Under the pieces are notes generated by a model, which was given only the letters and a program-made list of their open reading frames with translations, made no database searches and was not told the DNA's origin. Below, one piece after another: positions 25,601 through 36,300 of a DNA stretch of 47,390 nucleotides. Source of the stretch: Mesorhizobium sp. LNHC252B00 (GTDB lineage Bacteria > Pseudomonadota > Alphaproteobacteria > Rhizobiales > Rhizobiaceae); contig NZ_AYWO01000001.1 of NCBI RefSeq assembly GCF_000502955.1, positions 275,809 through 323,198 of the forward strand, written 5' to 3'. Made by a program: the position numbers and the translations under genes. How positions within the stretch are numbered: the stretch's first letter is position 1; each line of letters starts with the position of its first letter.

Positions 25601-28151
25601 ACTTGGCCGTGCCGCCTTGCGGCACTTCATTGTCGGCGAAGTCCGGGCGGATGCCGATCATATGGCCTTGCGGACGGATGCCGATGTCGAGCGAACGCTC
25701 GATGGCACGGCCGCCGGTTTCGCGCATCCTGACCGTCACCTTGGCGTCGACCAGCTTGGTGGTCGAGGGCAGTTGATCGACGGAGACCGGGAAGGTCACC
25801 TTGCCGTCATCGCCAACCACCGGCAGATCGGCGAGGGGGGTAACAGTGGGTTCTGCGGACTGCTCGTCTGCGAGGCCGAAGGAAAAGCCCTGGAAGCGGT
25901 CCCAATCGCGCGAGGTCGACAGCGTCAGTTCGCCTTCCAGCGCCAGGCCTGCTGCCGGCGCTCCGTAGAGGAAGCGGCCGTCAATATTGATGTTGGCGGT
26001 TTCGCCCTGCGCGATCTCCTGCTTGTCGGCCTTCATGTCGAATTCGATGCGATCCGGCACGAAATCGTCGACCAGGAACATCTGGCTGGCCACCGCCGCC
26101 TGCTTGGGATCGGTGTAGATCGACACCGACCAAGTGCCGCGCATGGCGTTGGGTTCGAGCGGCAGGTCGACGGCATGGCCGCCGGCCGAGGCGCCGTCGC
26201 TGACGATGCGGCGGTCCTCGACGCCGTCGGGGCGCGAGAAGATGAAGGTCAGCGGCAGGTTTTCGACCGCCTTGGCGGCGCCGTCGCGGGCAAGGGCCGC
26301 AACATGAACGTCCTCGCCGGCGCGGTAGATGCCACGTTCTGTCCAGGCATAGACGTCGAGCGCGCCGGGCGCCGCGCGCCCTGTGACGCCGCGATCGGAC
26401 AGGTCGAAGCCGGCCCGGCCCATGTCGAGGAAGACGAAATCATCGTTGCCCTGTTTGGCCATCAGCACGGCCGGCATCATGCCGCCGTCGCCGCGCGTCA
26501 ATCCGGGATTGAAGACGGCGTGGCCATCGGCATCCGATGTCGCCGTGCCGAGAACCTCATTGTTCCTGGCAACCAGGGTCAGTTCGGCGCCTGCTATCGG
26601 CTTGGCGCTGCCCAGCGAACGGGCAAAGACATTCAGGCCGTCCTGGCCGGTATAGGTCGACAGGCCGATGTCGGAGACGACGAACCATTGCGTAGCCATC
26701 GAATTGTAGTCGTCGGCGTTGTCGTTGACCGCCTGGGCGGTCAGCACATAGACGCCGGGCTTGCGCTGCGGCAGTGCTTGGTCGACCGGGAAGGAGGTGG
26801 TGACTTCCTTGTTGAGATCGTTGGCGATGTCGAGTTGGCCTTGCCAGACCGGCGCGCCCATCTGCTCGGAAATGTTGGAGATGTCGTAGCCGTCAAGCTG
26901 GTGCAGGAACTGGTAGCCCGACAGAAGCTGGGCCAGCGAGCGATCGCCGATGCGGTAGAGCTTCATCTCGGCGGCGTTCATGTTGACGGTGACGACCGGG
27001 ATGCCGCGGCGTGCGCCGGCCGGCAGCACGAAGCTGTCGCCGGTGAAGCGGGCGGACGGTGCGCGGTCCTGCACATAGATCGACAGCACCACGGGGGCTG
27101 CGGTCACTTCGCCGATTGCCGCCGGCAGGCCGGCGCGGAAAGTAACGTCGTAATGCTGGCCGTGCTCCAGCCCTTCGACGCAGATCTGCTTGTCCTTGGC
27201 CTCGACTCCTTTGGGCGGCGCATTGTCGACGGTGACGAACTGCGCGTAATCGACGCCGGTCTTGACCAGATCCTCGGAGAATTGCGCGCAGATACGCGGC
27301 GCGCTGGTGTCGGCATCGAGGGTATGGTCGATGACGCGGAAACCCTTGCGCGCCTTGAGATCGGCATAGTCGGCCTGGACCGCCGGCGAAGGGTTCAGGG
27401 CAAGGCTGGCTTCGTAGGCTTGCAGCGCCGGCCGGTAGAGATCGCGCTTGTCGAGGCCGTTGCCGAGCAGCGCCAGCGCTTCTGCTCGCGTCTTGGTGGT
27501 GCGGAGCAGCTTGTAGGCGATGAATGCGGCCGACGTCCCGTCTGCCGGCAAAGTGGAGGCATCGGAAGTGTTGGCGGCGGGTTGCACGGCCAGCGTTTCA
27601 CGCGCCAGGTCGAGCCAGAGCTGGCCGTCATCGGGCATGACAGACACGGCGCCTTCGTATCTCAGCATGGCGGAGCGGTGGTCGCCGGTAAGCACCGATT
27701 GCTCGGCGGCAGTCGTCAGCGCGGTCAGCCCTTCGGTCGGCTTGATGTAGGCCGGACCCAACAACTTGTTGCGGTATTGCTGGGCCTGATCGGCCATCCA
27801 GTTGGGGAAGAAGGCGAGTTCAGGCGGCGCGCCGATATCGGGATCGCCATCGATGTTGACGACCTTGCCGGCGACCGCGCCGTTGAACAGTTTCAGCTGG
27901 TTGTAGTCGGATTTGAGGAAGCACCATTTGGCTTTATTGTTGTAAGTGAAGGCGCGGCAGGCCGGATCGCCCAGACATGTCGTCTTGCACTGGTCGAGCG
28001 TGACGTTCTGGTCGGATCTGAGATCAAAGCCGAAATAGTCGGAATTGTCCGTCGTCGCTATTCGTCGGGATTCAGCCGCTTGCGCGATACCACTCCAGGC
28101 AAAAAACAGAAGAATCAGGACCGACAGACCACGAGCCGCTCGCATTGCCAT
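22671..28151 (-). CDS. Bacterial alpha-2-macroglobulin family protein with N-terminal PAN/Apple domain
   Basis: The 1826-residue periplasmic protein traps proteases by a thioester, in the manner of E. coli ECAM (YfhM). It has a signal peptide ending near SGIAQA with no lipobox, unlike the lipoprotein ECAM. A PAN/Apple domain follows at about residues 38-98 with cysteines 55, 59, 65 and 77. Next come a helical/TPR-like stretch, the macroglobulin domains including WTERGIYRAGEDVHVAALARD, and the thioester motif C1378-A-E-Q1381 in YPYGCAEQTTSRAMPL within an alpha-helical thioester domain. The start at 28151 has GGAGGGG five bases upstream. The pairing with pbpC supports periplasmic defence during wall repair. 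The bait region cannot be placed exactly. Confidence 0.93.
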   Translation of the reverse strand: MAMRAARGLSVLILLFFAWSGIAQAAESRRIATTDNSDYFGFDLRSDQNVTLDQCKTTCLGDPACRAFTYNNKAKWCFLKSDYNQLKLFNGAVAGKVVNIDGDPDIGAPPELAFFPNWMADQAQQYRNKLLGPAYIKPTEGLTALTTAAEQSVLTGDHRSAMLRYEGAVSVMPDDGQLWLDLARETLAVQPAANTSDASTLPADGTSAAFIAYKLLRTTKTRAEALALLGNGLDKRDLYRPALQAYEASLALNPSPAVQADYADLKARKGFRVIDHTLDADTSAPRICAQFSEDLVKTGVDYAQFVTVDNAPPKGVEAKDKQICVEGLEHGQHYDVTFRAGLPAAIGEVTAAPVVLSIYVQDRAPSARFTGDSFVLPAGARRGIPVVTVNMNAAEMKLYRIGDRSLAQLLSGYQFLHQLDGYDISNISEQMGAPVWQGQLDIANDLNKEVTTSFPVDQALPQRKPGVYVLTAQAVNDNADDYNSMATQWFVVSDIGLSTYTGQDGLNVFARSLGSAKPIAGAELTLVARNNEVLGTATSDADGHAVFNPGLTRGDGGMMPAVLMAKQGNDDFVFLDMGRAGFDLSDRGVTGRAAPGALDVYAWTERGIYRAGEDVHVAALARDGAAKAVENLPLTFIFSRPDGVEDRRIVSDGASAGGHAVDLPLEPNAMRGTWSVSIYTDPKQAAVASQMFLVDDFVPDRIEFDMKADKQEIAQGETANINIDGRFLYGAPAAGLALEGELTLSTSRDWDRFQGFSFGLADEQSAEPTVTPLADLPVVGDDGKVTFPVSVDQLPSTTKLVDAKVTVRMRETGGRAIERSLDIGIRPQGHMIGIRPDFADNEVPQGGTAKFSLIAVDPDGKREALKGAQWTLVKVERNYQWYRSNNSWNYEPVSFTKSIANGQVDLSADGDATVSVPVDWGQYRLEVETADPEGPATSYEFDAGWYVSSTTTETPDGLEIALDKDSYAAGEVAKLKVSPHFAGELLINIGSEKLLKSVTASVPAGGSTVDIPVGDDWGAGAYVTATLFRPGEAQETRMPARAIGVKWLKVDPGSKKLAITLTSPDKTVPRQQLSIPVSVAGVQPGSNAYVMVAAVDVGILNLTNYKAPDPENWFFGQRMLGMEIRDIYGRLIDGSLGNTGKLRTGGDGANMQAQGSPPTEKLVAFFSGPVELDADGKARVDFDIPQFNGTVRVMAVAWTKDAVGHAQSDVIVRDPVVITAGLPRFLAPGDAAIMRLDVADTDGPAGDYALSIETTGDLSTGDKPLPQKLTLAQGKRQTLTVPLIAQTAGNASLTIKLAHADGTKVEQTLYVPVRPAQLPVTTRLVVDLKGNGGALRVDKELLAASLLDGASVSVGVSQASAFDVPSLLMTLDRYPYGCAEQTTSRAMPLLYVNELASGIGMASDPDIHGRIQDAIYKVLSYQASGGSFGLWGPGSGDPWLDAYVTDFLTRAREQKYDVPSLAMNQALSNLQNSLGYDQSVQDRGSEIAYALYVLARNKKASIGDLRYYADTQLEAFSSPMAVAQLAASLALYGDTPRAEATFKTALQLAKSTTDYDYYRSDYGSRLRDGAAMLALAAESKPVPTIVPELIKLVTRERAGARWTSTQDESWMLLAARALKEGNDAITLTVNGAAHAGGYSNQIDGSDLADSPLTIANTGKTPLQAVVTTVASPIQPLPASGDGFTIDRTYYKLDGTEANVTEATQNERYVVVLKVNEQNSWPSRLLVTDLLPAGFEIDNPGLVSSAQLTNFSWLAQTDAAHLEFRDDRFVAAFNPADGDHDHNLTLAYVVRAVTPGTYAHPAATVEDMYRPQYSARTATGMMEIKAP

Positions 28152-28424
28152 AGCACCCCTCCAGACACAGCTGACGTTCCAGGCATGATCAAGCTTCAGT
28201 CAGGCTTGTCAACGCAAGGACGCGGCAGGGTTCCGCCTGCCAACGGTTTCCTTTCCGGCCGATGGCCGGTAGTACCTCCATAGGACAGGGGATCACGCTT
28301 TCTTGCGGCAACGCAAAAGGTGTGAATTCCAAGCCCGTCCTATTTCAGACAATTGGATTGTGGCCCCTTTACGAGCGCTTCAGAACTTCATTCCAATTTT
28401 AGTTTTATAACCTAGGTTGTCTTA
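28152..28424. promoter_or_regulatory. Divergent promoter region between alpha-2-macroglobulin and tamA
   Basis: This 273-base gap must hold promoters for both envelope gene pairs. A TATAAC at 28406-28411, about 14 bases before the tamA ATG, is a possible -10 but no good -35 matches it. No other clear element is seen. Confidence 0.35.
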
Positions 28425-30353
28425 ATGCCGGCGCATGAAGAGCAGATATCAGGAGGTCGCGCGCCAGGGCGTGTGCTTCCGCGCGCCCTGCTTATAGCCG
28501 TGATATGCTCGGCGGCGCTGGTTCCCGAATCAAGGCCGGCGGCTGCGTTCGAGCTTTTCGGCATCAAGTTGTGGGGGTCGTCCAGCGACGAGGATGCCGA
28601 CATCGTCAACCCGCTGCGCTATGCCGTCACAATCAATGCCCCCGACGCCGACAAGGATCTCGTCAAGAAGCTCGAAAACGCCTCGACGCTGAAAAGTGAC
28701 GAGGAGCGTCCGGTTTCCGGCTCGCTCGGGCTGATGGCCAAGGCGCGCAGCGATCGCGAACAGCTTGTCGCCGCGCTCTATGCCGATGCCCGCTACGAAG
28801 GCGTGGTCACCGTTACCATCGACGGCAAGCCGCTCGATGATTTGCCGCCCGACGCCGAGTTCAAGGGGCCGCAGCCGGTCCCGGTGGTCATCGATATCGC
28901 CAGCGGGCCGAAATTCACCCTGGGCAATATCCGGCTGCAAGGTGACGCGGCGGGGCTGATGAGCGCCGATTATGGCCTGATATCAGGCGGCGACGCCGGG
29001 TCCGGCGCCGTGCTCAAGGCCGAGGCACTGATCGTGCGGACGCTGAAAGAGCAAGGCAGGCCGCTGGCCAAGGTGACGAACCGGCAAATCGTCGCCGACC
29101 ATGCCACTTCGACGCTGGACGTGACGCTGACGGTCGCTGCCGGGCCGGTCGCCGGCTACGGAGCGACCACGGTGGAAGGCACCGAGAAGGTCGACCGCGA
29201 CTTCACCGAATACATGACGGGCCTCAAGCGCGGCCGGCAATATTCGCCGCAAGAGATCGACGATGCGCGCGACCGGCTGCTGGCGCTCGAAGTCTTCAAC
29301 AGCGTGACGTTCAAGGAAGCCGACACGCTCGACGCCGACGGCAACATTCCAATCGGCGTCCAGGTCAGCGAGCGCAAGCCGCGCTATTTTGGCGTCGGCG
29401 GCAGCTTCTCCAACACCGAGGGGCTGGGCCTGGAAGGCTATTGGGGCCACCGCAACCTGTTCGGCCGGGCCGAGAAGCTGCGCATCGATGGTAAGATCAG
29501 CGGCATCGGCAGCAACGATCTTGGCGAACTCAACTACAATGCCGGTATCATGTTCGAGAAGCCGGGCGTGATCGGGCCGGCATCGAAGTTCATCGCCAGC
29601 GTCAAGACCGTGCTCGAACATCCTGATGCCTATGACCATTTCTCGGTCAAGGGCAGCACCGGCCTGTCCTACGAACTGACCAAGAACCAGACGGTTTCAG
29701 CTGAGTTGGCGCTCGACTATTCCCGCATCCACGACGCTTTCGGCAAGCACAAATACCTGATCGCCAGCATTCCGTTGCAATATGTCTATGACAACAGGGA
29801 CAACCGGCTGAACCCGACCAGCGGCTTCCGGGTGCTGGCTTATGCCGAGCCGAGCTACGACATTTTGAGCGGCGCGGCTTTCCTCAAGCTGAAGGGCGAG
29901 GGATCGGCCTATCAGTCGCTGGATTCGGCTTCGAAGTTCGTGCTGGCCGAACGTGTCGCCACCGGTTCGATCGTCGGTACCAGCCTAGAACACGTGCCGG
30001 CCGACCGGCGCTTCTACTCCGGCGGCGGTGGTTCGGTGCGCGGCTATGCCTATCAGGGCATCGGCCCGAAGGATTTCACCGGCCAGCCGATCGGCGGCCT
30101 GTCGTTCTTCGAGACTTCGGTCGAAATGCGCATCGCCATCACCGACACGATCGGCATCGTGCCGTTTGTCGATGCCGGCACCGTGTCGACCAAACCGTTG
30201 CCCGATTTCTCCGACGTCAAGGTCGGCGCCGGCGTCGGCTTGCGCTATGTGACGCCGTTCGGGCCGCTGCGCATCGACGCGGCCTTGCCGCTCAACCGCG
30301 ATCCGAGCGACCCGCATTTCGGCATCTATGCCGGCATCGGACAGGCGTTTTGA
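28425..30353 (+). CDS. tamA: Outer-membrane translocation and assembly module protein TamA
   Basis: The 642-residue Omp85-family protein has an N-terminal signal region (LPRALLIAVICSAALV), then three POTRA domains. The second and third are readable at PKFTLGNIRLQGDA and YGATTVEGTEKVDRDFTEYM. The C-terminal 16-strand beta-barrel carries the L6 loop motif VRGY in RRFYSGGGGSVRGYAYQGIGP and ends with IGQAF, a terminal aromatic beta-signal. It works with TamB in outer-membrane protein insertion and lipid movement. The ATG at 28425 lacks a clear ribosome binding site; an internal GTG at 28473 has AGGAGG but too far away. The tamB start follows two bases after the stop. Confidence 0.93.
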   Translation: MPAHEEQISGGRAPGRVLPRALLIAVICSAALVPESRPAAAFELFGIKLWGSSSDEDADIVNPLRYAVTINAPDADKDLVKKLENASTLKSDEERPVSGSLGLMAKARSDREQLVAALYADARYEGVVTVTIDGKPLDDLPPDAEFKGPQPVPVVIDIASGPKFTLGNIRLQGDAAGLMSADYGLISGGDAGSGAVLKAEALIVRTLKEQGRPLAKVTNRQIVADHATSTLDVTLTVAAGPVAGYGATTVEGTEKVDRDFTEYMTGLKRGRQYSPQEIDDARDRLLALEVFNSVTFKEADTLDADGNIPIGVQVSERKPRYFGVGGSFSNTEGLGLEGYWGHRNLFGRAEKLRIDGKISGIGSNDLGELNYNAGIMFEKPGVIGPASKFIASVKTVLEHPDAYDHFSVKGSTGLSYELTKNQTVSAELALDYSRIHDAFGKHKYLIASIPLQYVYDNRDNRLNPTSGFRVLAYAEPSYDILSGAAFLKLKGEGSAYQSLDSASKFVLAERVATGSIVGTSLEHVPADRRFYSGGGGSVRGYAYQGIGPKDFTGQPIGGLSFFETSVEMRIAITDTIGIVPFVDAGTVSTKPLPDFSDVKVGAGVGLRYVTPFGPLRIDAALPLNRDPSDPHFGIYAGIGQAF

Positions 30354-30355
30354 CG

Positions 30356-33300
30356 ATGAAGACGGTCTGGCGCATCCTCCGCATTGTCCTTTACACGCTG
30401 CTGATCGTGGTTGCGGGGGCGATCGGCGCACTGGTCGTGCTGACCGAGACCGAGCGCGGCCGCGACAATCTCGCCGGCATCATCTCGCGCCTGGCTTCGA
30501 GCGACGATCGCAAGATCACTGTCAGCGGCATCGACGGCATCTGGTCCGGGGCCCTAAGCGTCGACCATGTCGTGCTGGAGGATCGCGAGGGCGCCTGGCT
30601 GGTGGCGCGCAAAGTGGCCGTCGATTGGTCGCCGCTGGCGCTGCTGTCGAAAAATTTCAGCGCCGACCGCATCGCCGCCGAACGCATAGAACTCGCCCGG
30701 TTGCCTATGGCCAGCACGCAGCCAGCGCCGAGCGGCGGCACGACGACGCTGCCGGTTTCGCTCGACATCAAGCAGATCGATCTGCCCGAGATCGCGCTCG
30801 GCCAGGATCTGGCCGGCAGCGGCATCGCCGAACTCGCCGCCAAGGGGATGCTCAAGGCCGACGCCGCGCCGCTGGCGATCGAGACAACGATCAACGTCGC
30901 CCGTCATGACGGAAAGCAAGGCAATGTCGATGCCAAAATCCACTTTGCGCCGGCAGACAACAGGCTCGACCTCGATCTCAAGGCCTCAGAGCCGGCAGGC
31001 GGCATCATCGCCAATCTGCTCAAATTGCCCGACGCGCCGCCGGTCGACATAATCGTCTCCGGCACGGGACCGCTCGCCAACTGGAACGGCATCGGCACGT
31101 TCTCAGTCGACGGCAGGATCGTCACTCAGCTGACAGGCCGACACCAGTCGACCGACAAGGGCAGCCATGTCGAAGCCGAGGGCGACGGGGACTTCGCTAG
31201 CTTCCTGCCGGAGAATTTGAAGCCACTGTTTGCTGGCAAGACCAGCTTCGATGTCGCGGGCACCGCCACATCAGCCGGCGGCGTCAGTGTCGACCGTGCC
31301 AATATCGACAGCGATGCGGTGCATGGCACCGCCACCGGCATCATCGATCCTGCCGGCGCAAGCGATCTCTCGGTCGAACTCGCCGCCAAGGGCCCGCCGG
31401 TCGTCATCAGCGTCGGCAGCAAGGCGCAGCCGATCACGCTGGCGATCAACAATGCCACCGCCCGCGCGTTCGGGGACGGCAAGGCGCCGATCATCGACAT
31501 CGGCGCCTCCTTCGTTTCGATCATAGCCGGTGGTACGCGACTGGACGATCTGGCGGCGCAGATCCATTCCGACGGTTTCGACATCCAGAACCGCGCCGGC
31601 CCGGTCGCCGTCAAGCTGGAGGCAGGTGGTCTCAAAACCGACGTGGCGACGCTGGCGCCCTTGGTCACCGGCAAGGTCGGCGTCGACCTCGCCGGATCGG
31701 TCAGCAAGGATGCCATTGCCATTGACCAGGGCACATTGCGCTCGGACGCGCTCAACGCCTCGCTGACGGCGACGGTGGCGCTTGCCGATCTGTCGATGCA
31801 GCTCAAGATGAACGCCGATGCCGTCGCGACCGCCCTTCCGCCTCAGATCGCCTCTGTGCTCGGCGCCCGGGTGAAATTCTCGGCCAGCGCGACTCGCGAT
31901 CCGCAGGGCTCCTTCGCTGCCAACGCGATCGAATTCACGTCCGGGTCGCTCAGCGCCACTGGCACCGCCAGCTTGCAAGGCACCGATATCCAGGCCGACA
32001 TCAAGGGCAAACTGGGCAATGTTTCCGTGCTGTCGCCAACGGTCGGCGTGCCGGTTGCCGGCGGCATCGATTTCGCGCTGACGGCAAGCGGCGCCATGAC
32101 GGCCCCGGACTTCACGGTCTCCGCCGACAGCGACAGCCTGACGGCCTCGGGCCGCACGGTGAAGAGCATCAAGCTGACGGCGAGCGGCAAGGCCGACATT
32201 GAGAACCCTGCCGCCAACGTCTCGCTGACCGGTTCCGTCAACGACCAGCCGCTCGACCTCAAGGCGGCACTGGTGACCAGCGAAGGCAAGCGGTCGATCA
32301 ATGGCTTCCTGGTCTCGCTTGGCGACAACGAGATCTCGGGCGACCTCGCGCTGGACGACAAATTCATGCCGCTCGGCACGCTGACGCTCGCGGCACCCGC
32401 CATCGACCAGCTGGCCGCACTTGCCGGCCAGGCGGTGACGGGCGACGTCGATGGCACCATCCGCTTTGCCAAGGAGGGTGACGCGCCTTCCGTCGCAATC
32501 GATGCGAAGAGCACGTCGATCGCACGTGGCGAGGTGACGGCCAAGACGATCACCGTCAATGCGCTGATCGCCAATTATCTCAAGGCGCCGGCGATCGCCG
32601 GTTCGATCAAGGCCGACAGCGTCACCTCCGGAACCACCGAAATCGGCGGCATCGCCGTCGATCTGAAGCGCGACGGCGACTGGACCAATTTTACCGGCGG
32701 CGCCACCATATCGGGCATTCCGGCAACCGCTGCCGGCCGGGTGAAGATCGCCGACGGCACGACAAGCGTCGAGATCGCCTCGGGCGAAGCCACGGTTCGC
32801 GGCATCAAGGCGGCAATCTCTCAAGCCTCTACGCTAAGCATTGCAAACGGCACGACCACCATCGAGAAATTGGCGCTCGATGTCGGTGGCGGTTCGGTGA
32901 CGCTGTCGGGCACCGCCGGCCAGACACTCGACCTCGCGGCGCAATTTTCGGCGCTGCCGGCAGCACTGGCCAATGATTTTTCGCCCGGTCTCGATGCGGC
33001 GGGGACGCTCGGCGGCACGGCGCAGGTGAGCGGATCGCCGGCAGCTCCTGACGTCCGTTTCAACGCGCAGCTGGCTGGCGTCGAAACCAGCCAGACTCGC
33101 CAGGCCGGGCTCGGGCCGCTCGCTGTCGATGCCGCCGGCAGCTACACGACGGCCGGCGGTGTTTTGCTCGACCATGCGACGCTGACCGGCGACAAGATTT
33201 CCGGCCAGGCGACCGGCACCCTCAATCCGAACGGCGCCAGCGATTTTGCTATCGACCTCAATTCGACCGGTTCGAGCCTGCCGCTGACGCTGGGCAGCGC

Positions 33301-36300
33301 TGAAAGCCCGATCAAGCTCGAGCTGCAGGCGCTTTCGGTGAAGGCAGCGGGGCAGGGCGCGCAGCCCCGGCTCGACATTTCGGCGAGGGTGTCTTCGGTT
33401 GCTACGAAGCTGGCAAAGGTCGAAGGCATCGCGGTCGCCCTGCATTCCGATGCCTTTGACTTGAAGACCCGCACAGGGCCGATCTCCGGCACGGTATCGG
33501 CGGAAAAGATCGGTCTCGACAATGCGACCGTTGCGCCGCTCATCGCCGGCAAGGTCACGGCCAAGGTTGTCGGCAGGCTGGCTGCGGATGCAGTCACCAT
33601 CGACAGCGGCTCGGTGACGAGCGATGCGCTGAACAGTGGCTTCACCGGTCGGGTATCGCTGGCCGACGGCGCCATCGACCTCAATTTGAAAGCCGATGCC
33701 GCCTCGACGGCGCTGCCGGCGGCGGTGCGCGGCATGCTTGCCGAACGCGCTGAACTGAGCGCTGCGCTGAAGCGCGATGCGTCGGGCAATGTCAATGTCG
33801 ATGGATTGCAGCTGGCCTCGGGCGCGCTGACTGCGCAAGGGCATGCCAGCCTTGCCGAGAACAAACTCGCCGCCGACATCAAGGGTGCGCTGAGCGACAT
33901 CTCGCTGCTATCGAAAGATGCCAAGGGCGCCATCGTCTTCGCGTTGAATGCTCAGGGGCCGGCCGCCGCGCCGGATCTGTCGCTGACGGTCGACAGCGAC
34001 AGGCTGCTGGTGGCATCGCGCGAGATCACCGGCCTGAAGCTGACCGCCACGGCGAAGGCCGATGCCGCCAACCCGGCGGCAAATGTGCAACTGACCGGCA
34101 ATGTCACCGGCCAGGCGCTGCAAGGCAGTGCGGTTCTGGCGACGGCTGACGGCAAGAGCGCCATCAACGGCCTGCTGCTGTCGCTCGGCAAGAACAGGAT
34201 TTCCGGCGATCTGGCGCTGGATGACAAGTTCGTGCCGGTCGGCACGATTGCGCTCGACCTTCCCGATATCGGCCCGCTGGCGGCACTGGCGCTGGAGAAG
34301 GCGGAAGGCGACGTGCGCGGCACGATTGCTTTCTCGAAGAATGGCGGCGCTCCGCAGGTCGCGATCAAGGCGGCGACCGCGTCGATCAGGCGGGGCGACC
34401 TTCAGGCGAAAGCTGTCTCTATCGATGCGCTGGTCGCCAACTATCTGGCCGTACCCGTCATCTCCGGAAAAATCCGCGCCGACACCGTCACGTCAGGGGG
34501 CACCGTGATCAGCGGCATCGATGTCGACTTGAAACGCGACGGTGACTGGACCGGCTTTTCCGGCGGCGCGACCGCCAAGGGCATTCCGGCGCGGGCCGCT
34601 GGCCGCGTGAAAGTGGCCAACGGCACGACGACCATCGAGCTTGCGTCCGGCCAGGCAACGGTCCAGGGCATCAAGACCGCCATCGCCCAGGCCTCGACCG
34701 TCAGCATTGCCAATGGCACGACGACGCTGGACCGGCTGGTGCTCAACCTTGGCGGCGGCACAGCGACGGTGACCGGCAAGATCGGCACGGCGCTCGACAT
34801 CAACGCGACGCTGGCGCGGGTGCCGATGTCGCTTGCGAACAGTTTCTCGGCGGGCCTCGACGCCGCCGGCTCGATTTCGGGCACGGTGAAGGTGACGGGT
34901 GCGCCGGCGAGCCCTGCGGTCGCCTTCAACATCGACGCGGCGGGTGTGCAGACATCGCAGACCCGAGGCGCTGGTGTCGGGGCGGTGAGTGTTTCCTCGT
35001 CCGGCACCTTTGCCGCCAACAAGCTGGCCTTCAACGCCAATGTGAGTGATGGCGCCGGCCTTGGCCTCAAGGGCGGCGGCACCGTGACGACCGCTGGCAC
35101 GCCGGCGTTGGTGCTCGATTTCAATGGCGCCGTGCCGTTCGGCCTGCTCAGCCAGAAGCTCGCCGCGCAAGGCTTGTCGCTGTCTGGAACCGCCAATGTG
35201 AATTTGCAGGTGCGCGGTGCGGCTTCAGCGCCTGTCATTGGCGGTAGCGTCAGCACCTCCGGCGCGCGTCTTGTGGATGCGCGCTCGGGCCTCGCCGTCA
35301 ACGATCTCGCCGCCGATATCTCGATTGCCGGCGGCATCGCCAGGATCAACCGGCTGACCGGGACGCTGTCGACGCGCGGCAGTCTGTCGGCCAGCGGCAC
35401 GGTCGGCATCAACCCGGCGCAGGGTTTCCCGGCCGACCTGTCGATCAAGCTGGTCGACGGCCGCTATACGGACGGACGGGTCGTGACCGCCAATCTCGGC
35501 GGCGACCTGACGATCAAGGGACCGCTGACGTCAGCCCCGGTGATTGCCGGCACCATCAATCTCGCCAAGACGGTGATCACGGTTCCGGACAAATTGCCGG
35601 GCTCGCTGGCGGCGCTCGACGTCAAGCACAAAAACGCGCCTGGTGCTGTACGGGCGCAGGACAAGGCGCTGCGGCCGCCGACGACCAGCGGCAAGGGCGG
35701 CGGCACTGGCCTCACCCTCGATGTCACGGTCAATGCGCCGAACCAGATCTTCATCCAGGGCAGGGGCGTCGATGCCGAATTCGGCGGCTCGCTCAGGCTG
35801 ACCGGCCCGGCCTCGTCGCCGCAAGCGATCGGCACCTTCACCTTGCAGCGCGGCCGGCTGTCGATCCTCGGCAAGCGGCTGACCTTCACCGAAGGCACGG
35901 TTGGCTTCTCCGGCTCGCTGGTACCCTATCTCAACCTGGCGGCGACAACGACGACGAGCAGCGCCACCGTCACCATTCTGGTGTCGGGCGAGGCGACAAA
36001 TCCGAAATTCATCTTCTCCTCGGTGCCGGCGCTGCCCGAGGACGAGGTGCTGGCGCAATTGATCTTCGGCCGCTCGATGTCAAACCTGTCGCCGCTGCAG
36101 ATCGCCCAGCTCGCCGAAGCGGCAGGGCAACTGGCCGGGGTTGGCGGCTCGACGTCGCTGCTGGAAAACCTGCGTAGCGCCATCGGCGTCGACGATCTGG
36201 ACGTCACGACGGACGAGCAGGGCGGCACGGCGGTTTCGGCCGGCAAATACCTCAACGACCGCACCTATGTGACGATCCAGAAGGGTGACAAGCCAGGCTC

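Noticed and set aside
25545..28283. A 912-codon open frame on the plus strand opposite the macroglobulin gene
   Set aside because: It is the antisense shadow of a high-GC coding strand. Its composition is skewed to Arg, Gly, Val and His, it has no recognisable domain or ribosome binding site, and the minus-strand gene is unambiguous.
31271..32824. A 517-codon open frame on the minus strand within tamB
   Set aside because: It lies wholly inside the real tamB gene and has the arginine- and aspartate-rich composition of an antisense reading. The other minus-strand frames across tamB are the same.
31240..34990. The tamB duplication as an assembly artefact
   Set aside because: The copies differ at many residues and by a 12-base indel, which misassembly of identical repeats would not create.
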